DNA of 64,000 nt, taken from Pseudomonas sp. dw_612 (lineage in GTDB: Bacteria; Pseudomonadota; Gammaproteobacteria; Pseudomonadales; Pseudomonadaceae). This document shows positions 45,416-58,534 of the stretch, piece by piece (the stretch's first letter is position 1; every line of letters begins with the position of its first letter). The notes beneath the pieces were generated by a model. That model saw only the letters and a program-made list of their open reading frames with translations. It did no database searches and was not told the origin of the DNA. The position numbers and the translations under genes are program-made. The DNA lies in assembly GCF_018449725.1 (NCBI RefSeq), contig NZ_JAAVVC010000003.1, positions 62,001-126,000 on the forward strand, read 5' to 3'.

Positions 45416-46303
45416 TCAATACCAGCGTTCTTCGCCGGGTGGACGTTTCTTGAAACGCTTCATGCTCCACATGTACTGGCTCGGATACGCCCCGACGTAG
45501 CGTTCCACGACTTTGCTCATGGCAGCACAGGATGTCTCGGTATCCGTGCTGTACATCGCTTCCGGCGCGGCTTCGAGGATCACTTTGTACCCCGAACCGT
45601 CCGGCAGGCGCAGGGCATGCAGGAACACACCGACCGCTTTGCCGCCAGCCAACATGTTCGGCACGAATTTGCTGGTCAGGGCCTGGGTGGCGAAGAACGG
45701 CACGAAGATCCCGGCGGATTCGGCCGGTTCCGGGTCAGCGGGGATGCCCACTGCACCACCTTTGCGCACTTCCTTGATCACGCTGAGGATGCCTTCCTTG
45801 GTGGAAGCCGCCACGCGGTTGCCCAGTTGCACTCGTTGCTTGCGCAGCAAATCGTCCACCGCTTTCAACTTTGGCGGACGATAAAAAATGATCGGTTTGC
45901 ACTGGCTGCAATAGAAGTGGTTCAACACTTCCCAGTTGCCGAGGTGGCTGGTAATGCCGACCACGCCTTTGCCGGACGCCAACGCATCCTTCAACACGTC
46001 GAGGCCTTCGACTTCGCGGACCAGATCGATGGAGCGCTGGGCCGGCCAGATCCAGGCGCAGGCGCTTTCGGTCAGGGACTTGCCGATGTCTTTCAGGCTC
46101 TGGCCCACCAGGCGCTCGCGCTCGGCCGGATCCATGTCCGGGAAGCACTTGGCCAGGTTGATCCGCACCACGTCGCGGGAACGGTTGGGGGTTTTCCACA
46201 TGGCCCAGCCAATCGCCGAGCCCACCGCTTGCACTGCTCGCCACGGAAGCAGGGCAAACAGCCGCAGAGCGCCTACCAGCAAGGCGCCTTTAAACTTATC
46301 CAC
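45416..46303 (-). CDS. Lipid A lauroyl/myristoyl acyltransferase, LpxL/HtrB type
   Basis: A 295-residue inner-membrane acyltransferase. An N-terminal hydrophobic anchor (about 7-33) is followed by the HX4E-type catalytic motif HLGNWE and the family segments IIFYRPPKLKAVDDLLRKQR and VGIPADPEP. It adds a secondary acyl chain to lipid A; P. aeruginosa has two HtrB paralogues and this matches the origin-proximal one. The start is a GTG with AGGAG 7 bp upstream; the GTG lies within a perfect DnaA 9-mer (46296-46304). Confidence 0.9.
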   Translation of the reverse strand: MDKFKGALLVGALRLFALLPWRAVQAVGSAIGWAMWKTPNRSRDVVRINLAKCFPDMDPAERERLVGQSLKDIGKSLTESACAWIWPAQRSIDLVREVEGLDVLKDALASGKGVVGITSHLGNWEVLNHFYCSQCKPIIFYRPPKLKAVDDLLRKQRVQLGNRVAASTKEGILSVIKEVRKGGAVGIPADPEPAESAGIFVPFFATQALTSKFVPNMLAGGKAVGVFLHALRLPDGSGYKVILEAAPEAMYSTDTETSCAAMSKVVERYVGAYPSQYMWSMKRFKKRPPGEERWY

Positions 46304-46343
46304 AGGTCACTCCTGATCTTGTGCTGTGTGCGAGGCAGCCATT

Positions 46344-46901
46344 CTAACCGCCGTTCGCCAGCGTCGCGTAGCGATCGCAATCCTGCGTGTGGTCCATGAC
46401 CATGCCCGAGGCCTGCATCAGCGCGTAACAAATGGTTGGGCCGACGAACGTGAAGCCGGCCTTTTTCAGGCCTTTGCTCATATCCACGGCGACTGGCGTT
46501 ACCGCCGGCACTTCGCTGCGATCCTTGAAATGATTGATCACCGGTGTGCCGCCGACGAAGGACCAGAGAAACGTCACCGGGTCTTCCAGCGCCAACCAGG
46601 CCTGGGCATTGCGTCGGGCCGCGTTGAGTTTGAGGCGATTACGGATGATGCCGGGATCGAGCATCAATTCATCGATTTCGGCGTCGCTCATCTGCGCCAC
46701 GCGCTGTACGTCGAAGCCGAACAACACCTCGCGATAACGCTCACGTTTACGCAGCACGGTGATCCAGGAGAGGCCGGCCTGGAACCCTTCGAGCAAAAGC
46801 AACTCGAACAATCCCTGCGCATCGCGTAGCGGCGTGCCCCACTCCTGATCGTGATAAGCCATGTACAGCGGATCTTCGGAACACCAAAAGCAGCGTGGCA
46901 T
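46344..46901 (-). CDS. tag: DNA-3-methyladenine glycosylase I
   Basis: A 185-residue base-excision enzyme that removes 3-methyladenine. The TAG zinc ligands are visible (Cys4 and the His in MAYHDQEWG near the start; HTQDC near the C-terminus), as are the [20 protein letters not shown] helix-hairpin region and [10 protein letters not shown]. The start [10 protein letters not shown] is the family norm. It is divergent from glyQ. Confidence 0.97.
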   Translation of the reverse strand: MPRCFWCSEDPLYMAYHDQEWGTPLRDAQGLFELLLLEGFQAGLSWITVLRKRERYREVLFGFDVQRVAQMSDAEIDELMLDPGIIRNRLKLNAARRNAQAWLALEDPVTFLWSFVGGTPVINHFKDRSEVPAVTPVAVDMSKGLKKAGFTFVGPTICYALMQASGMVMDHTQDCDRYATLANGG

Positions 46902-46982
46902 AAGGCTCCAGGGGGCGTGCGCAGCAACGAATCGGGTATACTCCCGCTCTTTAAATCGCAGCCCAAGAAACAGGTGAATTTC

Positions 46983-47936
46983 GTGAGCCAGCCTACGCCA
47001 GCCGTGCGTACCTTCCAAGACTTGATCCTCGCGCTCCAGCAATACTGGGCCGAGCAAGGTTGCGTGGTACTTCAGCCCTACGATATGGAAGTAGGCGCCG
47101 GCACTTTCCACACTGCCACGTTTCTGCGCGCCATCGGCCCGGAAACCTGGAACGCCGCTTATGTGCAGCCCAGTCGTCGCCCGACTGACGGCCGCTACGG
47201 CGAAAACCCGAACCGTCTGCAGCACTACTATCAGTTCCAGGTAGTCCTGAAGCCGAACCCGGACAACTTCCAGGAACTGTACCTGGGCTCCCTCAAGCAT
47301 GTCGGCCTGGACCCATTGGTCCACGACATTCGCTTCGTCGAAGACAACTGGGAGTCGCCAACACTGGGCGCCTGGGGTCTGGGCTGGGAAGTCTGGCTCA
47401 ACGGCATGGAAGTGACGCAGTTCACTTACTTCCAGCAAGCGGGCGGCATCGAATGCTACCCGGTGACCGGCGAGATCACTTACGGTCTGGAACGTCTGGC
47501 CATGTACCTGCAAGGCGTGGACTCGGTCTACGACCTGGTCTGGGCTGACGGCCCGATGGGCAAGGTGACTTACGGCGACGTGTTCCACCAGAACGAAGTC
47601 GAGCAATCGACCTACAACTTCGAACACGCCAACGTCGAGAAGCTGTTCGAACTGTTCGATTTCTACGAAAGCGAAGCCAAGCGCCTGATCGAACTCGACC
47701 AGCCGCTGCCGTTGCCAAGCTACGAAATGGTGTTGAAGGCCTCCCATACCTTCAACCTGCTGGATGCGCGCCGGGCAATCTCGGTAACCGCGCGTCAGCA
47801 ATACATTCTGCGTGTTCGCACCCTGGCGCGTTCCGTTGCGCAAGCCTACCTGCTGGCTCGCGCCAAGCTGGGCTTCCCGATGGCGACCCCGGACCTGCGT
47901 GATGAAGTGTTGGCTAAGCTGGAGGCTGCACAATGA
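46983..47936 (+). CDS. glyQ: Glycyl-tRNA synthetase alpha subunit
   Basis: A 317-residue class II synthetase subunit with the catalytic site: [25 protein letters not shown], the motif-2 region [22 protein letters not shown] and motif 3 [20 protein letters not shown]. The GTG start gives [14 protein letters not shown], as in relatives; the longer open frame is 5' leader. A TATACT hexamer (46937-46942) may be its -10. Overlaps glyS by 4 bp. Confidence 0.98.
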   Translation: MSQPTPAVRTFQDLILALQQYWAEQGCVVLQPYDMEVGAGTFHTATFLRAIGPETWNAAYVQPSRRPTDGRYGENPNRLQHYYQFQVVLKPNPDNFQELYLGSLKHVGLDPLVHDIRFVEDNWESPTLGAWGLGWEVWLNGMEVTQFTYFQQAGGIECYPVTGEITYGLERLAMYLQGVDSVYDLVWADGPMGKVTYGDVFHQNEVEQSTYNFEHANVEKLFELFDFYESEAKRLIELDQPLPLPSYEMVLKASHTFNLLDARRAISVTARQQYILRVRTLARSVAQAYLLARAKLGFPMATPDLRDEVLAKLEAAQ

Positions 47937-49987
47937 GTGCTCTGGATTTTCTGGTTGAATTGGGCACCGAAGAACTGCCACCCAAAGCCCTGAACACCCT
48001 GGCCGATGCATTCCTGGCCGGTATCGACAAGGGCCTGCAAGCCGCTGGCCTGAACTACGAGACCAAAACCGTCTACGCCGCGCCGCGCCGCCTGGCCGTG
48101 CTGATCACCGCGCTGGCCACTCAGCAACCGGATCGCAGCATCAACCTCGACGGCCCGCCACGTCAGGCCGCGTTCGATGCCGACGGCAACCCGACGCAAG
48201 CCGCCCTGGGCTTCGCCAAGAAGTGCGGCGTCGACCTGAGCGAAATCGATCAGAGCGGTCCGAAACTGCGTTACAGCCAGAGCATCGCCGGCAAACCGAC
48301 CGCGAGCCTGCTGCCGACCATCGTCGAAGACTCCCTGAACGACCTGCCGATCCCCAAGCGCATGCGCTGGGGTGCTCGCAAAGAAGAATTCGTGCGTCCG
48401 ACCCAGTGGCTGGTGATGCTGCTCGGTGACCAGGTCATCGATTGCACGATCCTCGCCCAGAAGGCAGGCCGCGATTCCCGTGGTCACCGCTTCCACCATC
48501 CGCAAAGCGTACGCATCACCGCGCCGGCCAATTACCTGGCCGACCTGCGTGGCGCTTACGTGCTGGCGGATGCCAACGAGCGTCGCGCACTGATCAGCAA
48601 GCGCACCGAAGAACTGGCGACGATGCAGGAAGGTACTGCCATTGTTCCTCCAGCCTTGCTCGACGAAGTGACCGCGCTGGTTGAATGGCCGGTGCCGCTG
48701 GTGTGCTCGTTCGAGGAGCGTTTCCTCGATGTGCCGCAAGAAGCGCTGATCACCACCATGCAGGACAACCAGAAGTACTTCTGCCTGCTGGATGCCGACG
48801 GCAAGTTGCTGCCACGTTTCATCACTGTGGCCAACATCGAAAGCAAAGACCCGCAACAGATCATCGCCGGTAACGAGAAAGTGGTTCGCCCACGCCTGAC
48901 CGATGCCGAGTTCTTCTTCAAGCAAGACAAGAAGCAGAAACTCGAAGACTTCAACCTGCGTCTGCAAAACGTGGTGTTCCAGGAAAAACTCGGCAGCGTC
49001 TACGACAAGGCCGAACGCGTATCCAAACTCGCCGCGTTCATCGCGCAACGCATTGGCGGCAATGCAGCCTGGGCTTCCCGTGCCGGCCTGCTGTCCAAGT
49101 GCGACCTGTCGACCGAGATGGTCGGTGAGTTCCCGGAGATGCAAGGTGTCGCCGGTTACTACTACGCCCTCAACGACGGCGAGCCGGAAGAAGTCGCCCT
49201 GGCGCTGAACGAGCAGTACATGCCGCGCGGTGCCGGCGCTGAACTGCCGACCACCCTGACCGGTGCGGCCGTGGCCATCGCCGACAAACTCGACACCCTG
49301 GTCGGCATCTTCGGTATCGGCATGTTGCCAACCGGCAGCAAAGACCCATACGCCCTGCGCCGCGCTGCACTCGGCGTGTTGCGCATCCTGATCGACAAGA
49401 AGCTCGACCTCGACCTGAATGCTGCCGTGGCCTTCGCCGTTACAGCGTTCGGCACCAGGATCAAGGCTGCCGGCCTGAATGACTCGGTGCTGGAGTTCAT
49501 CTTCGACCGTCTGCGTGCCCGTTATGAAGACGAAGGCGTTGATGTCGGCACTTACCTGTCGGTGCGTGCCCTGAAGCCGGGTTCGGCGCTGGACTTCGAT
49601 CAGCGTGTTCAAGCGGTAGAAGCGTTCCGCAAATTGCCGGAAGCCGCGGCCCTGGCCGCAGTGAACAAACGCGTTTCGAACTTGCTGAGCAAGGCCGAAG
49701 GCTCGATTCCATCGGTGGTGGAAGCCAAGTACTTCGATAACGCCAACGAGTTCTCCCTGTACTCGGCGATCCAGCAGGCTGACCAGGCTGTTCAGCCGAT
49801 GGCTGCTGCCCGTCAGTACAGCGAATCCCTGGCGCGTCTGGCTGCCCTGCGCGAGCCGGTCGATGCATTCTTCGAAGCCGTGATGGTCAATGCGGATGAC
49901 GCCAATGTGCGCGCCAACCGTTATGCACTGCTGTCGCGTCTGCGTGGGCTGTTCCTCGGCGTCGCCGATATTTCGCTGTTGGGGTAA
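47933..49987 (+). CDS. glyS: Glycyl-tRNA synthetase beta subunit
   Basis: A 684-residue beta subunit of the alpha2-beta2 enzyme. It starts [20 protein letters not shown], contains an HD-like domain and the C-terminal DALR anticodon-binding region (DALEFVDQRV-type segment [39 protein letters not shown]). It recognises and holds the tRNA. Translationally coupled to glyQ and followed directly by gmhB. Confidence 0.98.
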   Translation: MSALDFLVELGTEELPPKALNTLADAFLAGIDKGLQAAGLNYETKTVYAAPRRLAVLITALATQQPDRSINLDGPPRQAAFDADGNPTQAALGFAKKCGVDLSEIDQSGPKLRYSQSIAGKPTASLLPTIVEDSLNDLPIPKRMRWGARKEEFVRPTQWLVMLLGDQVIDCTILAQKAGRDSRGHRFHHPQSVRITAPANYLADLRGAYVLADANERRALISKRTEELATMQEGTAIVPPALLDEVTALVEWPVPLVCSFEERFLDVPQEALITTMQDNQKYFCLLDADGKLLPRFITVANIESKDPQQIIAGNEKVVRPRLTDAEFFFKQDKKQKLEDFNLRLQNVVFQEKLGSVYDKAERVSKLAAFIAQRIGGNAAWASRAGLLSKCDLSTEMVGEFPEMQGVAGYYYALNDGEPEEVALALNEQYMPRGAGAELPTTLTGAAVAIADKLDTLVGIFGIGMLPTGSKDPYALRRAALGVLRILIDKKLDLDLNAAVAFAVTAFGTRIKAAGLNDSVLEFIFDRLRARYEDEGVDVGTYLSVRALKPGSALDFDQRVQAVEAFRKLPEAAALAAVNKRVSNLLSKAEGSIPSVVEAKYFDNANEFSLYSAIQQADQAVQPMAAARQYSESLARLAALREPVDAFFEAVMVNADDANVRANRYALLSRLRGLFLGVADISLLG

Positions 49988-49993
49988 GACTGT

Positions 49994-50527
49994 TTGAAAC
50001 TGCTGATTCTCGATCGGGACGGGGTGATTAATTACGACTCCGACGCTTATATCAAGTCGGTGGAGGAGTGGATTCCGCTCCCTGGTTCGATCGAAGCCAT
50101 CGCGCAGTTGAGCAAGGCCGGCTGGACGGTGGCGGTCGCTACCAACCAGTCGGGCATCGCTCGCGGCTATTACGACATCGCCACCCTGGACGCCATGCAC
50201 GAGCGCTTGCGTTCGTTGGTGGCGGAGCAGGGCGGTGAAGTCGGGCTGATCGTCTATTGCCCGCACGGGCCGGACGATGGCTGCGATTGCCGCAAGCCGA
50301 AACCCGGGATGTTGAAAACCATCGCCGCGCATTACAACGTCTCGCTGACTAATCTATGGTTTGTCGGCGATTCCCTTGGTGACCTGGAAGCCGCAAAAGC
50401 CGTCGATTCTCAGCCAGTTTTGGTAAAGACCGGGAAAGGCGAAAAGACTCTGGGTAAAACCCTACCGGTAGGCACCTTGATTTTTGACGATCTGGCGGCG
50501 ATTGCCGCAGAACTTATCCACAATTAG
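49994..50527 (+). CDS. gmhB: D-glycero-beta-D-manno-heptose-1,7-bisphosphate 7-phosphatase
   Basis: A 177-residue HAD phosphatase of LPS heptose synthesis. Catalytic DRDGVIN (Asp7 and Asp9), TNQSGIARG, the zinc loop CPHGPDDGCDCRKPKPGML and the acidic VGDSLGDLEAA are all present. The start is a TTG six bases after the glyS stop, giving MKLLILDRDG, which matches relatives; no ATG is available. Part of the glyQS operon. Confidence 0.93.
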   Translation: MKLLILDRDGVINYDSDAYIKSVEEWIPLPGSIEAIAQLSKAGWTVAVATNQSGIARGYYDIATLDAMHERLRSLVAEQGGEVGLIVYCPHGPDDGCDCRKPKPGMLKTIAAHYNVSLTNLWFVGDSLGDLEAAKAVDSQPVLVKTGKGEKTLGKTLPVGTLIFDDLAAIAAELIHN

Positions 50528-50608
50528 AGCGTTTCGATATTCCTGACCAAGGATTGATCGGGATTGCGCTTTATATAGACGGGCAGAGCCCGCACGGTAA
50601 ACGTCACC

Positions 50609-51388
50609 ATGTCGATACTGCAGGCCATCAGAACATTCGTCTTTTATCTGTTGCTGGGCACCAGCTCTTTGCTTTGGTGCAGCCTGAGCTTTTTCATCGC
50701 GCCTTTTCTGCCGTTCAAGGCGCGTTATCGCTTTATCAACGTGTACTGGTGCCGTTGCGCCTTATGGTTGAGCAAAGTGTTTCTGGGTATCACCTATGAA
50801 GTAAAAGGCGCCGAGAACGTGCCGGACCAGCCCTGCGTGATTCAGTCGAACCACCAGAGCACCTGGGAGACATTCTTTCTCTCCGCCTACTTCGAACCGT
50901 TGAGCCAGGTCCTCAAGCGTTCGCTGCTGTTCGTGCCGTTCTTCGGCTGGGCCATGGCCATGCTACGACCGATCGCCATCGACCGTGATAACCCGAAAGC
51001 CGCGCTCAAGCATGTGGCGAAGAAGGGCGATGAGTTGCTGAAAGATGGCGTTTGGGTATTGATCTTCCCGGAAGGTACGCGCGTCCCCTACGGCACTGTT
51101 GGCAAGTTCTCTCGCGGCGGAAGCGCTTTGGCGGTCAACGCCGAACTTCCGGTGCTGCCGATTGCACACAATGCGGGCAAGTTCTGGCCGAAAACCGGTT
51201 GGGCAAAGACGCAGGGGGTGATCACCGTCATCATCGGAGAACCGATGTACGCCGAGGGCACAGGGCCGCGAGCCGTTGCCGCATTGAACGATCGGGTTCA
51301 GGCCTGGAACGAGCAGATGCAACGGGATATGGGTTCGTTGCCACCGGCGCCTCAAGCACCCGCCGAGACAGATCAGGTGGCTGTCTGA
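50609..51388 (+). CDS. 1-acyl-sn-glycerol-3-phosphate acyltransferase (PlsC/LptA-like)
   Basis: A 259-residue inner-membrane acyltransferase of phospholipid synthesis. It has an N-terminal helix (about 8-38), the motif SNHQSTWETFFLS (HX4E, where most PlsC proteins have HX4D), FPEGTR and LPVLPIAHNAG. It makes phosphatidic acid or acts on lyso-lipids. It follows gmhB and ends at a bidirectional terminator, in the P. aeruginosa lptA position. Confidence 0.92.
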   Translation: MSILQAIRTFVFYLLLGTSSLLWCSLSFFIAPFLPFKARYRFINVYWCRCALWLSKVFLGITYEVKGAENVPDQPCVIQSNHQSTWETFFLSAYFEPLSQVLKRSLLFVPFFGWAMAMLRPIAIDRDNPKAALKHVAKKGDELLKDGVWVLIFPEGTRVPYGTVGKFSRGGSALAVNAELPVLPIAHNAGKFWPKTGWAKTQGVITVIIGEPMYAEGTGPRAVAALNDRVQAWNEQMQRDMGSLPPAPQAPAETDQVAV

Positions 51389-51517
51389 GATTCTGTGGAT
51401 AACCTGTGTACCGTTTTGTTGAAAAACGGCGTATTTAGTTTGTAGGCTTATGATTTATATACATATTTCTTAAGCTCATAAAATTCCGAAAAAGGTGCAT
51501 AAGTTTTTTTCGGACGT

Positions 51518-51548
51518 AAAAAAACCGGCTGATATAGCCGGTTTTTTT
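51518..51548. terminator. Bidirectional terminator between plsC and the histidine kinase
   Basis: AAAAAACCGGC-TGATATA-GCCGGTTTTTTT is a perfect stem with A and T runs on both sides, serving the convergent plsC and kinase genes. Confidence 0.93.
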
Positions 51549-51559
51549 ATGCCCGCGAT

Positions 51560-53092
51560 TTATTCATCCAACAGGGGGAAATGAAGGCTGAAGCAGGTGC
51601 CTTTGCCGACCTCACTCTGGCACTCGATTCGCCCACCGTGGTGATCCACCACCGCTTTGACCATCGACAATCCCAACCCTACGCCATCGATGCCTTGAGC
51701 CGAGCTAAACCGGCGGTATTGGCTAAACAGCTCAGGCAATTCATCGGCAGTGATGCCTTTGCCCTGATCGGTCACCTCGCACTTCAACCACCCCTCGCTG
51801 CAACTGACCCGCAGTGTGATGCGGGTACCGACGTCGCTGTACTTGACGGCGTTTTCCAGCAAATTGAACAACGCCCGGGTCAACAAGCCCTGATCGGCCA
51901 GGATCAAACTTTCCTGGGCATCGTCCTCCAGATGGTGGACCAACTCGATCTGCTTCAGCTGCGCAATGCTCAGCGCCTGGTCGAACACGTCCAGAACCAG
52001 CATCGCGAACAACGTTGGCTGGAATTCATAGGCCTCGGATTCGGCCCTGGCCAATAGGACGAAGCCATCCGTGAGGTCCAAGGCCCGGCGCACCTGCCGC
52101 TCAATCTGATCGAACAACAGCGTGTCGCCACCCACCTGGTGCCGATGCACATCGAGCAGGGCCAGGATCGCCGAATGCGGCGCGCGCAGGTCGTGGGACA
52201 AAAAGCGCAGCAGCACGCCACGTTGCTCCTCGGCATCGCGTTCGACACTCAGGTCAGTCAGGCTCAGCAACCAGCCAATCGGCGTTTCCCCGTCAACCGG
52301 AAGTAATGCTGCACGCTCCAGACGCAGGCTGCGTCCCTTGATGTCTCGGAACTCCAGCAGCACCAAGTTCGATAAGCGTGGGCGCGAGCCATCGAGCAGT
52401 TCCGGGTAACCCAGTCGGGCCAGTTGCTCGAGAATGTCGTTACCCACCAGATCGCCACCGAACACGTCTCGGGCATTGCGGTTTCCGAGCAAAATCCGCC
52501 CTTGGGGATCGCTGATCAACGTGGCTACCGGCAAATACTCCAGCCCATCGGCGATGAAGCGCCGGGTATCGCGGGTCCGGCTCATGGCTTGTTCAAGGGC
52601 CATGATTTGCCCCTGTAAGCGATCACTGCTGGGAAACTGCACGCGACGGCGTTCCGGAAAGACTTTCGGCTCATTGTCCAGCCGCGCCAATTCCCAGCCG
52701 AAATAGCTCAATACCACACTCAGGCGCCGCCAATTCCAGATCAGGTAACCCAACAGCATGCCCATCAAACTCGCCGCCGGGGACCACCACCAACGCAGTT
52801 CCGCCAGACACGCGCTGATCAGCAGCGCACAGCTCATGCCCCCCAGCGTCAGCCACAGCGCCAGGCGCGGGCGAAGTAACAGCAAGCCGAGTACGCAGGC
52901 GACCAGACTGACCGACAACAGCGCACCCAGTGCTCCGAAACCTTCGAGTTCATTGGATTGGGCATTGAACGAGAGCAGGGCGGTCAGCGGCAGCAGGATC
53001 AGACTTATCCACAGCCATTCCCTGACCAATTGCCGAAACAGGCGCTGGACCTGAGTCGGTTCACGGCTCTCACGGCGGCGCTGATTCGTCAT
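51560..53092 (-). CDS. Membrane sensor histidine kinase lacking a periplasmic domain
   Basis: About 510 residues from ATG 53092 (a GTG at 53140 would add 16). Four membrane helices are packed into residues 20-125 with almost no periplasmic loop, then a PAS domain (DGLEYLPVATLISDPQGRILLGNRNARDVF), a HisKA site FLSHDLRAPHSAI and HATPase boxes NLLENAVKYSD, VTDQGKGI and GVGLGLSMVKAV. The helix block RPRLALWLTL...WWWSPAASLMGMLLGYLIWNW looks like the membrane part of CHASE2 kinases, but the CHASE2 domain itself is missing. It is divergent from a response regulator, its likely partner. Confidence 0.88.
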   Translation of the reverse strand: MTNQRRRESREPTQVQRLFRQLVREWLWISLILLPLTALLSFNAQSNELEGFGALGALLSVSLVACVLGLLLLRPRLALWLTLGGMSCALLISACLAELRWWWSPAASLMGMLLGYLIWNWRRLSVVLSYFGWELARLDNEPKVFPERRRVQFPSSDRLQGQIMALEQAMSRTRDTRRFIADGLEYLPVATLISDPQGRILLGNRNARDVFGGDLVGNDILEQLARLGYPELLDGSRPRLSNLVLLEFRDIKGRSLRLERAALLPVDGETPIGWLLSLTDLSVERDAEEQRGVLLRFLSHDLRAPHSAILALLDVHRHQVGGDTLLFDQIERQVRRALDLTDGFVLLARAESEAYEFQPTLFAMLVLDVFDQALSIAQLKQIELVHHLEDDAQESLILADQGLLTRALFNLLENAVKYSDVGTRITLRVSCSEGWLKCEVTDQGKGITADELPELFSQYRRFSSAQGIDGVGLGLSMVKAVVDHHGGRIECQSEVGKGTCFSLHFPLLDE

Positions 53093-53280
53093 GGCGAAGT
53101 CGGATAGAGGAGGGGGGCGGGAATTAGGTTCATGGGTCACGGGTCTGATCGGTAGATTGAACCCGAAGAATCATAGCGGACGACGACCAACGGAGGGCCG
53201 CTTACTTTCACTCCTCCAGTCGAGCCGGTATCGTCTGCTGCCGAGTAGACCGCCCATCAGCCATCAAGGAATTACCGCGC

Positions 53281-54003
53281 ATGCGTGTCGCGATACTGGA
53301 CGATGAACCCGCCGAACTGCGCCGGGTGGAACAGACCCTGCGCCAAATGGCCGAACCGGGCGAACAGCCTTGGTCATTGCACAGTTTCGAGCGCGCCGAA
53401 GATCTGTTGCGCCAGCTGCGCCGGGAAACCTTCGATCTGTTGATCCTCGACTGGCAACTGCCGGACCTTAGCGGCCTCGCGCTACTGCGCTGGACCCGCG
53501 AACACATGGACGCACCTCCCGCCGCGATCATGCTCACCAGCCGCGACGCCGAGAGCGACATCGTCCAGGCATTGAATGCTGGAGCCGACGACTACGTCAG
53601 CAAACCGTTCCGTCCTAACGAATTGAAAGCCCGGGTCGCTGCCGTATTACGCAGGCATGGCCAGCAACGCACGACGGCAGGCGAAGTGTTGAACTTCAAT
53701 GACCTGGCGTTCGACGACGCCGAACTGACCGTCACCCGGGCGGGTATTCCCATCGCCATGACCGAACGGGAATACAGCCTGGCCCGTTGCCTGTTTACCA
53801 ACCTGGGTCGACCGCTGTCCCGGGAATATCTTTATGGACGGTTCTGGAGTCATGAGGAGATGGTGTCTTCACGGCCGCTGGATACGCACATTTATCGGCT
53901 GCGCAATAAGCTCGGGCTGACGGCGGACCGGGGTTGGCAGTTGTTGACGATTTATGGGTATGGGTATCGGTTGGAGAGTGTGGGGTCCGCAGCAGCCGGG
54001 TAA
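53281..54003 (+). CDS. OmpR-family response regulator
   Basis: A 240-residue regulator with a receiver domain (DDE at 7-9, phospho-acceptor Asp57 in LILDWQLPD, Thr/Ser MLTSRD, Lys in VSKPFRP) and a winged-helix DNA-binding domain (AMTEREYSLARCLFTNLGRPLSREYLYGRFW, RPLDTHIYRLRNKLG). It is paired with the divergent histidine kinase. The regulon is unknown. It ends just before a REP palindrome and a terminator. Confidence 0.92.
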   Translation: MRVAILDDEPAELRRVEQTLRQMAEPGEQPWSLHSFERAEDLLRQLRRETFDLLILDWQLPDLSGLALLRWTREHMDAPPAAIMLTSRDAESDIVQALNAGADDYVSKPFRPNELKARVAAVLRRHGQQRTTAGEVLNFNDLAFDDAELTVTRAGIPIAMTEREYSLARCLFTNLGRPLSREYLYGRFWSHEEMVSSRPLDTHIYRLRNKLGLTADRGWQLLTIYGYGYRLESVGSAAAG

Positions 54004-54008
54004 AGATC

Positions 54009-54075
54009 AAAAGATCGCAGCCTTCGGCGGCCCCTACGCGCCCGTGGGCGCCGCCGCCGAAGGCTGCGATCTTTT
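54009..54075. repeat. REP palindrome, GATCGCAGCC family, copy 3 (diverged centre)
   Basis: Arms AAAAGATCGCAGCCTTCGGC and complement are kept, but the centre, usually GCAGCTCCTACA, is altered to GGCCCCTACGCGCCC and GGGCGCC. Confidence 0.88.
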
Positions 54076-54092
54076 GCTTTTCAGGAAGCCAT

Positions 54093-54125
54093 AAAAAAGG
54101 CCAACGCTTGTGCGTTGGCCTTTTC
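54093..54125. terminator. Bidirectional terminator after the response regulator
   Basis: The perfect stem AAAAGGCCAACGC / GCGTTGGCCTTTT with a short TTGT loop lies between the response regulator and the opposing dinD remnant. Confidence 0.9.
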
Positions 54126-54165
54126 GTTGGGCGGCCACACCCAAGCTAGAATTCGATCCGCACTC

Positions 54166-54753
54166 TTACGAGGATGATTTGTCTTGTAGCTTTTTAACCG
54201 CGGACGCAATTTGCTTGATGCTATTTTCGGGAGTAGGGAGATCCTCAGGCATCGTGCCTCCTAAATCAGCGATGGTTTCGCGAACTTTCCTGCCTACCTC
54301 GAGATGCACTTGATTTGCGTGCTGTTTACCCTTGACCTCATCACGGCGAAGTTTTTCTTCAGCCTGTGTAGCACGGAACAGGTTGGCGGCTAATTCAGTA
54401 GAGCCCATATGATCAAGAATCTTCTGACTCTTCTTCAGACCCTTTCGGATGTGGATAGCTTTTTGATCAAGCCCCCCATAGAGGCCTTGATATCCATGAT
54501 TCAGAGCTTTACATCCGGCAATTCACGCCGGGCCCCCGAACCTATTGTGACCATTGCGAGCGTATCCTCGAAATGGTCATCAATGGCGTACCCACTGCCA
54601 GTGCAGGCTTTCTTTAGCGCGAGCTAAAACGGGTTGGAAATGCCGATATTCTGAGTATTCAAGCAGTTTGGACAGGATTCTTGCTGACCAAAATTCCGCG
54701 CCGTTTTCATCTATTTGCTTCCGTTCTTCGAAAGACTGATGCTGCTCATTCAT
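54166..54753 (-). pseudogene. dinD: dinD (DNA-damage-inducible protein D) pseudogene
   Basis: Read on the minus strand, the start MNEQHQSFEERKQIDENGAEFW through EYSEYRHFQPVLARAKE matches the DinD N-terminus. One extra base in the GAAA run near 54609 shifts the frame; the next frame continues ACTGSGYAIDDHFEDTLAMVTIGSGA to DVKL. A deletion near 54502 then removes roughly 95 codons, after which NHGYQGLYGGL...KKSQKILDH and the intact C-terminal 80 codons (GSTELAANLFRATQ, GGTMPEDLPTPENSIK) follow. E. coli DinD is about 274 aa, so about a third is lost. The AT-richer composition suggests transfer. No intact LexA box is seen. Confidence 0.9.
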
Positions 54754-54888
54754 AAGCCTTATTCCTCGCCGTTCATTAATCTAGCAGTAACGCTGCCTAT
54801 CAATGCTAACCATCCCATCCAGTAAAGTACGATGCTCTGGTTCATCGAACTACGCTACCTGGCCCTCTTATTAATGGACTGATCCTAA

Positions 54889-54922
54889 AACAAAAACCCC
54901 GGCTTGAAGGCCGGGGTTTTGT
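54889..54922 (-). terminator. gyrB terminator
   Basis: On the minus strand the stem AAAACCCCGGC / GCCGGGGTTTT with loop CTTCAA is followed by TGTTTT. It lies 60 bp past the gyrB stop and ends the dnaA-dnaN-recF-gyrB transcript. Confidence 0.92.
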
Positions 54923-54981
54923 GTGACAGCGCGGAACCAGTCCGTACATTTGTGACATTTAATGTGCAGTCGACACCTGGA

Positions 54982-58514
<3,533 letters not shown>

Positions 58515-58534
58515 CTAGCTTCTGCTGAGCATGA

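Noticed and set aside
47846-50332. 828-codon open frame on the minus strand across glyS
   Set aside because: It is antisense to the clearly conserved glyS and gmhB genes; long antisense frames are common in GC-rich Pseudomonas DNA and this one has no recognisable domain.
54409-54739. Two short plus-strand frames over the dinD remnant
   Set aside because: The minus strand shows clear DinD homology through two frames; the plus frames are shadows.
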